From Sanderia malayensis (taxonomy: Eukaryota > Cnidaria > Scyphozoa > Semaeostomeae > Pelagiidae): 64,000 bases of DNA. This document shows, piece by piece, positions 56,601 through 64,000 of this stretch (position 1 is its first letter; each line of letters begins with the position of its first letter). The position numbers were made by a program, and so were the translations under genes. Where the stretch lies: NCBI GenBank assembly GCA_013076295.1, contig RQOL01000863.1:2608180-2672179 (forward strand). Direction: 5' to 3'. The notes below the pieces were generated by a model. It was not told the DNA's origin. It worked only from the letters and a program-made list of their open reading frames with translations, and ran no database searches.

Positions 56601-59600
56601 AACGAAGGAAGAAAGGAGTTCCTCATTCCTTTCCAAGGAGATCCTCATTCCTGAAAATTATTATTCAGGAATGAGGAACCTCGAGGAATAATTGTTTTCT
56701 TTGAATAATTCTATAGAGCCTAACAATCCAATCAGCCTGAATTCAAAGGATATTCAAAGATAGGCAGTCCAGAGGCAAATACTTGAAGCAAATCGAATTA
56801 AATTATTGGGGATTGGGGATAATACATAGTTATCTCTTCTAACCTCAAATTATAAATTTTTCGGATAGACATAAAAAGATCTTTGGTTTATCAGCTAAGA
56901 AGTGTTATAAATTGTACAACTAGGGCATTTGTACAATTCGGCCAGCGATAAAAAGGGCTTGGTCTCGGCAATCTCATCGTTCCAACAGCCTTGGTGCAAA
57001 TCAAAATTAAACATACCTGCCAATCGCTTTTAGCTTTCGATTGTGAATTGAGTTCAGGAGGCATAGATGGCCTTCTCGTTGATGAAGTAGCCAATTGATT
57101 GCGTCTGTGGTTGTATACTGTGATTCGCTTAGCAAGATCTAAAACAGTGTTCGCGTTCGACTCGCTTCCATACAACTGCCCGAGAGCCTCTGAAATATAC
57201 ATGAAATTAGATACGTCATGTCACAATGCCACGTAATAATGATGTTACAACACGCCACAACATGGGACAAAAGTCCTTGGGACACTTGACACAATTATAA
57301 AAAAGACTATCAACCCCCAAACTTCCTTTTTTGTTGGGTTCAACACCCAAGCTTCCTTTTTTGTAGGCTTCAACCCCTCCACTCGTCCTGATACAATGTT
57401 ATTCTCTGAAGTGGGCCTCAGTGATCATGGCACAAAAATAATTTGTTGACATCGTATGAGACTATCTGAGTGTCCCAGGACTTTTGTTCCCTGTTGTATG
57501 TTACATGCTGGATTACTAGCACCATTGTTTGTTTATAATGAATATAAGATCAGTGTAATTTGAACTAATTCAAAATACATTGATAGCAGTATGTAACAGT
57601 TGATCTGAAGAAGAGAAGATTTCATAAATATGTCATGGCTGAAATCGAGTTGAATAAATTGAATTGAATGATTCAACAAAATGAATTGAATGATCCAATG
57701 ATGAACTGATTCAAGAGCAGGTTTGAAATAGCAATCCACCCTGATACCTGAGTATGGTTGGCTGCCATCGCAATTATTGTACGTCACATAATGAACATCT
57801 TCATCGCTACCATCAGACATAGATTTGCAACATCTGAAAACAAAGAACAACAAACTGGGATTACGCTTTTGTGTTCGTCTGTTCAGTGATTGTCATAAAT
57901 ATAAGGATAGACGTTTACCATGTTATGAACAGGAGTGTTTATGAGTGCGACGTTTTGAGAGATACTTCTCTCATCATTACGTAAAGTGAGAAAGGTCGAG
58001 AGTTATAGTTTATATGTATTTTTATCATTTCTTTCAGCAAATTACAATCTGCTACAATACCAAAGTTCTTTGAAAAAAAGACACCACTTATTTTTCAAAA
58101 TCTATTGGACACTATAGGCGTTTAACGTCTAACGATTCTTCACATTATTTTACACTCGAACACCCTGTAAATATACTGTACAATCTTAGCTCATCATGGT
58201 CCAAGCTGTAAACAGGCATTCGCTTAGCATTGTAACCACTTACAAGAACTATTACATACATATACATATGCGTATATATACATACCTTTCACATGTCAAA
58301 CAATGCCTTTCGTTTTGATAGAGACTGGATATTCCTGCTGTATACCTACAGTGCGGTATATCTACGAAAGAAAGGCAAACAAAAATAGCTTCCACAAAAT
58401 GTGATGAAATGAACAAACACATCGCAAAGTGGTTTGCAAAGTATCACAAAAGCTGCAGTGTGCACTGCGTTCGGACATGAAAACGAGATTGCACGAAGAA
58501 TGCTTCTGGAGGTGGGAGGGACTGTGGGCTGCATTGTGCTTTGATATATCATGCAAAATTGGTTACCTCTCAAATCTAAAAATTCCCCGGCGCCATTGCT
58601 GATTAAAGAGTTCGTAAGCGTTTCCAGATACTCTTTCTAAAACATGAATCAGAGCGAGACTGGTTGCTTTCACATTGAGATGAATTATATGTTATGTTAA
58701 ATCTTGTATGTTATGTTAAATGCCCTAGGAAATGCTATATTATTGAATATGGCATTTACTGATCAATTGTCTTGGAAAATGCCATATTCAATGAATGCCC
58801 TGATGACTTTTCCCGCCCCCAGGGCTAAACGCAGATGATCATCCCTACTTAATAGCACATAGAGTAAAATAACATAGAAATTGATAATATAAAGTTTGAT
58901 AATATCGTCAGTACCTTTAATTTCCCTTTTGACTCGAGTCTGTCCCGCACGCAGTGAGGCACGGGAGCGGCAAATTGCGTGGTCTCCTTCTCTCGTTTCT
59001 TGTAACCAGTTCTCCCAATCTGTAAACAAGCAATATGGACATGAACAACCAGTCATCTACCATGTTAATTAGAGCTAACGAGGAAGCAACAACACTCACA
59101 AATTGTGCAGAGTTGGGGGTCAAATTGACAGCTTTTGGATCGCTTTTAGTTGCAGCAGTCCTTGCAGAAACCGAAAGCTAAAGAAAAAAGGATACAATGA
59201 CAACATACGTTGATGATAATGAAATTACAGGCATACATGTTAATAGACCAGAGAGCCAGATAACAGACCAAACTCAATACGCAAGACCAGATAAGAACAC
59301 AGTAAGACATGACGATTAAATGTTACCTTGCTTCGTTCTGAAGAAGGGGACATTCGATTCGTATCACGCGAGTTTCTTAAACGAGAACGATTTCTCTCTT
59401 TCTTCGACTTTAGCCTTTTTCTTCTTGAAAGCTATTGATTCGAAAAAAGAATGCACCGTGAATAAAGCGCATGAAAGCAAAGATACAGGTCATTCGGGTA
59501 AATTAGTTAATGTCCATTATATGATGATTATGCAAAGATACCTCGGGTACACTTGCGTGCAATAGTTGCATTGGTAAGCCGTCCGACACAGAACTGTCCG

Positions 59601-62600
59601 ATCCACCTGAATCTGTCTCTAATTCGGATAGCAGATTCAAGTTATCGTCAACAGAAATGTTCTGCGGGGAAGCGGATGTTTCGGGGTTCTTTTCGAGCAG
59701 TCGCTTCAAAATGGCTGATTGAATCGACTTCTCAATGTCAGCCAGTATAGCATAGAACTATGAAAAGAGAGTGTTATTAATAGATTAATATACAATGGCT
59801 AAACCTAACACACCACAATTAGCAAAGCAAATGAAGTAGCCTCGACGATTTGCATCTGAGCTCCAGTTTGCAGCTACGTCTTGCTAAACATTACAAGCAG
59901 ATATTTATCACCTTAGTTCTAGCCAACATTTGCAGTCCCTTTGCGAACAATCTGCAGCTATTTCAAGCCAATGTATGTGACAATATTGAGTATAAATATG
60001 CAGCTACTTCAAGCAATAATACAGCCATGCTAAACCTAAGTTTAGAACAAACTATATACTTTATCGTACCTTTGACTGGTCAGGATCACAGAAGTCAAGC
60101 AACGTGTCACAGAAATGATAGGCCATGGATTCATAATCCGAAATTCCGAAATGAGAATCTTTTCGCTTTCCAAGTGAACTACCACAGAACGATGCCTGCA
60201 AGTAAAGAATAAACAACCTTATTCTCGAGAGCAAGCTTTGCAAAAGCTCCTCCGTGAATACTAAGCATAATAGCAATATAATTCATTGTACAAACGGAGA
60301 AGTTATGCTTGTTACTTTAAGAATAGTTGAACGATTGCCGTTACCTCTAACGTGAAGCTGTATGGTATGCCAACATTCCACATGAAAATCCTGCCAGTAC
60401 CTTCCTGAAAATAAAGACATATCTTTAGAGACAGATAGAAGAGTAGCACAGAATCTTGATAACGTAATATCTAACAATATCCAAAGTAAAAACCCGAATG
60501 TAAGAATCTACTTTTCAATAAAAATTTAGGACAAATTTCTTCTCAAAACAATAGAAAAACAATAATCTATTGTTTTAGGACAATAAGCTGGATGCAAAAT
60601 TTGCAAGTTCTTATATGCGGGTTAATTACTGTATTGATAAATTGGAAACGGTCCAAATTTAAATGAATGTTATAAATAAATTGAATATATTTACTTTGCT
60701 TTTCTGTACTTTAAATCGACAGCTTTTGTAGGCGAACTGGAAAAATTACACGAGCACAAATGACGTCACAATAAAAACAATTTACAAGCAGCAAGCTTTG
60801 GAGCACATGGAAAATATGAAAAACTGCGTTACCTTGTCTTCGGAATTTTTACAAAGCATCATGGGAAACACTCGACCCCAAAATCTTTTTGTTTTGTTCT
60901 GCCTTGAAACAAATGATAAATCCATGAATATCACCAGCAAATGAACGCTTTAACTAAAGGAATCCCCAGCCAGATAGACTAGCCGCAAGTCTATTTTATG
61001 GGGACTGTAGACTCGTTACTTTGCATCCACGTGTTGGTGGAGCGAAGGGACGAGCAAAAAAAACAGGGACGTAATGTAATGAGTCTATGGGGACTGCGGA
61101 AAAGGATACCTGTTCCTCCTCCGTATTCCCCCCGCAGTCTTGATACGAAATAGACTTAGAGCAGGTCTGACTAACACAAGGATGAATAAATCATCCTTAC
61201 AGCTGCACAAAGCAATGCATATTGTATAATGACGAAAGTAAGAATGCAGTGATGATGGCATTGAAACGTGCATACTTGTTGTCACATCCGTAAATGAAAA
61301 CATTTCTCTTTCTACTATGACCGTGAAGATCGCAGTACAAAAGTACCTCTCGCTCTTCTTGTAACCTTAACAAAATCATAAACAGGTGTGAAAATACAGG
61401 TGGTAAACATAAAAGCACAGCATAGATACCTACTCCCTCCCACCCAATGTGACGTAATCAGAGCAATCTATGTGCTTGTGATGCTAAGGAGTGTATTAAC
61501 AGAATAATAGTCAACAAAACCCAAACGTATAATAAGATTCATAGTTGATAGTAAATTACCATTGAACCTCTATTAAACAAGGAGGGGCTTATTTAATTGT
61601 CCTTGCTCCAGAAGAGGGCTCAATAGAGATAAGAGACCCAATAGAGGTTCCCAATAGACCCAATAGAGGACGCAATAGTACTTTATTCTATGAAGTACTA
61701 TTGCGTTGTAATTCAAATATATTCACTATGAATCATGGTGAATATATCCTAAGCTACATAGCTTGGAATGCACAAGCAATGGCAAGCATAGCTTACTTTT
61801 TAATCATGGCACGCGTGTGCCAGATTGATGGGAATGATTCCTTGAGAACTGTTTTGTAATTCCGGTTTAAATCTCTGCCAGCCAATGAGCATCTGTAATT
61901 TCCAACGATCACACCGTCGGGATTAAGCATTGGGACTATTTTGAAGATGAAATTGTCGCGTAATATCTGCAAGAAAACGAAATATAATAACTTAAAAGGA
62001 TTAATCCATTATCGTAGGTTTTGGATAGGCTTTTAATCGATTATTACAATCGTTTAAACAACAGAAAAATGGCAGAAAAGAGGGCTTGTTACAAAAGTTT
62101 AAAGGCATTGGTTATGCTTAGCACATCCTCAGAAAAGTCGAGAATTCAGAAAAGTTATGGAGAAACAATAAGGTTAGAAGTGTAAAAGGTATAAGCAAAA
62201 TGACCTTCGCATCTTGTAGGTTGCTGGTGAGGAAATCCAAGAAGCCCTTCATCATCCAACTGGAGTTGGATTCGCCAGGATGAACCCGTGCAGTAATGAC
62301 AACTGCTTTCTTTAACTATGAATAAAACAAACAACGAAATAGATTAACGTTCACTAGATGGCACATACATAACACATACAAGGCGCAGATTCGTCAAGGC
62401 GTAGATTCATCAATCTTAAAAACTGGGATTGAAAACTTTTAAAAGGTCATAGCATTGACGCGACGAAGATTCACGGTAAATAATTGCTAGATAATAGAAG
62501 AAGTCATGTTGGAAATACCTCGGCTTCATCTCGTCTTTTGGTCGGAGCTGTAATAGTCAGAACGTGAACGAGGTTTCCAGCAAGAGTTCTGCAAAGAATT

Positions 62601-63982
62601 CTCTGCTTGAAACACCTCGAGCGAACAGGATCACTGGCTAACGCTGCCAAATGTTCCTAAAACAAAATTGATGATATTCAATACAAGACTAATTGAGGCT
62701 CATCAGACCAAATGTTTGATTTTAAACGCAGTTTATTCTTGATATCAAGCTAAACATAGCGTCCTTGCGTCTGTATACCCTGGAGATATATGGTGCGATA
62801 CTAGGCAGGTCCCCACCAGCTGAAGTCAAATTACATGCCATATACTAACCTGCAGATCGGAGTATGTATAAGGATAGCAGTGCGCAAAGTAGTAGGTGTC
62901 GTTTTCGTTTGGAAATGAACAAGTCCAGGTAAGAGAATAATAGTTCCTTTCTCTGCCTCTGTCAGTAAATCTGCATAAGAAAACAGATATAAACATTATC
63001 AATCTATATAGAACAGAAATGAGCGCTTTTATATTCAATATTAGCAGTGATAGTCAAAATACAGACAGAAATAAGAAAACTTGTGACGTTAAATAGGATG
63101 CGATTGTTGGTAATGATAAATCAAATTATTTCAAATTATTCTAAATTATTCCAAATTATTCTAAATTATTCTAAATTATTCCACTCACATGATATCATTC
63201 TTGTAATACTTAATTTTTGTTCCAACCCTGGTCCATCCAATTCCCTTGGTCTTTGCATCGTGTTCCGAGTAAATCAACGGCCTCATACCCATGTTGTAAA
63301 GACTTCCAGTCTGCAAGAAACGCGCTAAGTATTACAATCAATGCGCTTGAGACCAAACGAATACAGAGAAACACGCTGTAACATACAGTGACACAACTTG
63401 AATTGTTGTATGCTACACAACTGCTACACAGCTTGTTGTATGCTTCACAACGTTCTTGTTATGTATGCTACACAACAAGAAAGACAACACGTTGAAGTAC
63501 ATGGTGCAGTATTGAAGCATACAGCAGTATCGGGAAATATACAGCGTTATATTGAACCATACAGGGATATACTGTGGCATACAACGATACATTGAAGCAT
63601 ACAGCGATAAAATGAGGTATACAGCGATAGACTGAGGCATAAAGCAATATACCTCTGGTATAAAGCAATATACTGTGGCATACAGCGATGTATTGAAGCT
63701 TATTGCGATAGAATGAGGTATACAGCGATATACTGTAGCATACAATGACATATTGAAACATACAGCGATATATTGCAGCATACAGCTATACAATGAGGTA
63801 TACAGCGATATACTGAGCTATACAGCGATGGAAAAACTGAAGCTCTTACTTTGATGAAGTTCATGATAGTGAAACGATATTGCATAGAAGGTCTCGTGTT
63901 CTTCACTTGGAAATAGTACCACTGAGTATGCTTCTTTGTGTACAAATCAAATCTTAGCCACAGCTCATAGTCACAATCACCT
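53677..63982 (-). CDS. AGBL2/3: Cytosolic carboxypeptidase, AGBL2/AGBL3 (CCP2/3) type; 5' end beyond window
   Basis: Twenty-three exons join in frame: 63850-63982, 63189-63310, 62850-62970, 62519-62656, 62205-62315, 61797-61966, 61276-61365, 60833-60902, 60345-60404, 60070-60195, 59542-59757, 59327-59431, 59100-59177, 58915-59019, 58567-58636, 58286-58361, 57748-57833, 57017-57189, 55957-56107, 55413-55630, 54761-54942, 54292-54331 and 53677-54180. About 1047 residues are visible. CCPs remove C-terminal amino acids or side-chain glutamates from tubulin. The N-domain starts [20 protein letters not shown] and includes [16 protein letters not shown] and [14 protein letters not shown]. The M14 domain has the zinc motif [27 protein letters not shown], the third ligand in [17 protein letters not shown], and the catalytic glutamate in FTLEASFCGS. 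All catalytic residues are present. The C-terminal half is low-complexity, with a Gln-rich block, and is longer than in vertebrate CCP2/3. Confidence 0.94.
54376..54621. mobile_element. 246-bp MITE, TA-flanked, in a carboxypeptidase intron
   Basis: The ends GTGGACAAATGCCTGGGACA and, inverted, GTGGGCAAAAGTCCTTTG are imperfect TIRs of about 16 bp flanked by TA. A short open frame through the right end is not an exon. The TIR resembles that of the element at 57257-57497. Confidence 0.65.
55104..55203. repeat. Dispersed repeat, copy 2
   Basis: Diverged copy of the family at 46073-46165, with AAAACAATAGAAAAAACAAT, a CCGGATGCGAAATGTGCAG middle and a CTCTTACAGC end. In a carboxypeptidase intron. 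Confidence 0.55.
55784..55849. repeat. 25-bp perfect hairpin in an intron
   Basis: Arms 55784-55808 (CACCCATAGTCCCTCCCACC onward) and 55825-55849 are exact complements with a 16-base loop. The right arm and flanks (CACGAAGAATGCTTCTGGAG and CACAAAAGCTGCAGTGT) recur at about 58435-58535 in another intron of the same gene, where the left arm is missing. Confidence 0.8.
57257..57497. mobile_element. Small MITE-like element with about 29-bp TIRs
   Basis: ACAACATGGGACAAAAGTCC followed by TTGGGACACT pairs with an inverted end carrying ACAACAGGGAACAAAAGTCC. The interior contains a tandem duplication of CCAAACTTCCTTTTTTGT-type sequence. The target duplication is unclear. It lies in an intron of the carboxypeptidase gene. 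Confidence 0.65.
60544..60640. repeat. Dispersed repeat, copy 3
   Basis: Diverged copy of the family at 46073-46165: AAAACAATAGAAAAACAATA, then CTGGATGCAAAATTTGCAAG and TTACTGTATTG. In a carboxypeptidase intron. Confidence 0.6.
63121..63180. repeat. 10-bp microsatellite (AAATTATTCT)n
   Basis: Six uninterrupted 10-bp units differing only at the CT/TC/CC dinucleotide. It directly abuts the 3' side of a carboxypeptidase exon (donor at 63188). Confidence 0.9.
63500..63835. repeat. Minisatellite with about 20-bp unit in a carboxypeptidase intron
   Basis: Roughly 16 diverged units built on TACAGCGATATACTGTGGCA-like sequence, with lengths from 18 to 21 bp. Minus-strand ORFs rich in Tyr/Cys/Ile through this stretch are repeat artefacts and not genes. 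Confidence 0.88.
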
Positions 63983-64000
63983 CTGTAACAATAAAAATTG

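Noticed and set aside
63413..63945. Overlapping minus-strand ORFs rich in Tyr, Cys and Ile near the right end
   Set aside because: They run through the 20-bp minisatellite; the apparent protein repeat is the DNA repeat read in several frames. Only the part at 63850-63982 is a real exon, and it belongs to the carboxypeptidase.

Overview
This is animal nuclear DNA. It is AT-rich, and its genes are split by GT-AG introns of roughly 100 bp to 2 kb. The gene set is metazoan throughout: FAM124, MOB2, a mitochondrial-type sirtuin, choline kinase, RPL27A, RPS16, an ILEI-domain secreted protein, GOT1, gamma-SNAP, an ETS factor and a tubulin-type cytosolic carboxypeptidase. Compact introns, clear similarity to vertebrate proteins and two lineage-specific secreted or membrane proteins fit an early-branching invertebrate. 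A cnidarian such as an anthozoan is my best guess; this is inference, because no lineage marker is decisive. Exons were placed by hand from the six-frame reading, splice consensus and codon-phase continuity. Every internal junction listed keeps the reading frame, except where noted.

Layout. 1-616 (-) is the 5' end of a FAM124 gene. 0.6-13.3 kb is gene-poor and holds a 184-bp satellite array (10.15-11.7 kb). 13.3-15.6 kb (-) is MOB2, with two TA-flanked MITEs in or just upstream of it. 20.1-31.1 kb is dense: a small membrane protein (-) head-to-head with a SIRT3-like sirtuin (+), then a secretory TM protein with two 6-Cys modules and PPPY motifs (-), then choline kinase (-). 31.6-34.1 kb holds RPL27A (+) and RPS16 (-), tail-to-tail, both with 5' TOP tracts. 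34.4-35.9 kb (-) is a PAN-like/ILEI secreted protein. 36.8-39.6 kb is a second array of the same 184-bp satellite, with a 4-unit higher-order repeat. 39.9-42.7 kb (-) is GOT1, whose big intron is mostly two transposon-derived elements, one a 1.07-kb foldback. 43.2-44.2 kb (+) is an intronless gamma-SNAP. 44.6-49.0 kb (-) is an ETS factor. 49.0-53.7 kb has no gene I can support. 53.7-64 kb (-) is a long AGBL2/3-type carboxypeptidase of at least 23 coding exons, whose 5' end lies beyond the window.

The genes are mostly housekeeping and form no pathway together. GOT1 and gamma-SNAP both serve vesicle traffic and sit head-to-head. The two ribosomal protein genes share TOP-type translational control. 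The most unusual material is the paired satellite arrays, the set of TA-flanked non-autonomous transposons concentrated in introns, and the two novel-architecture secretory proteins.
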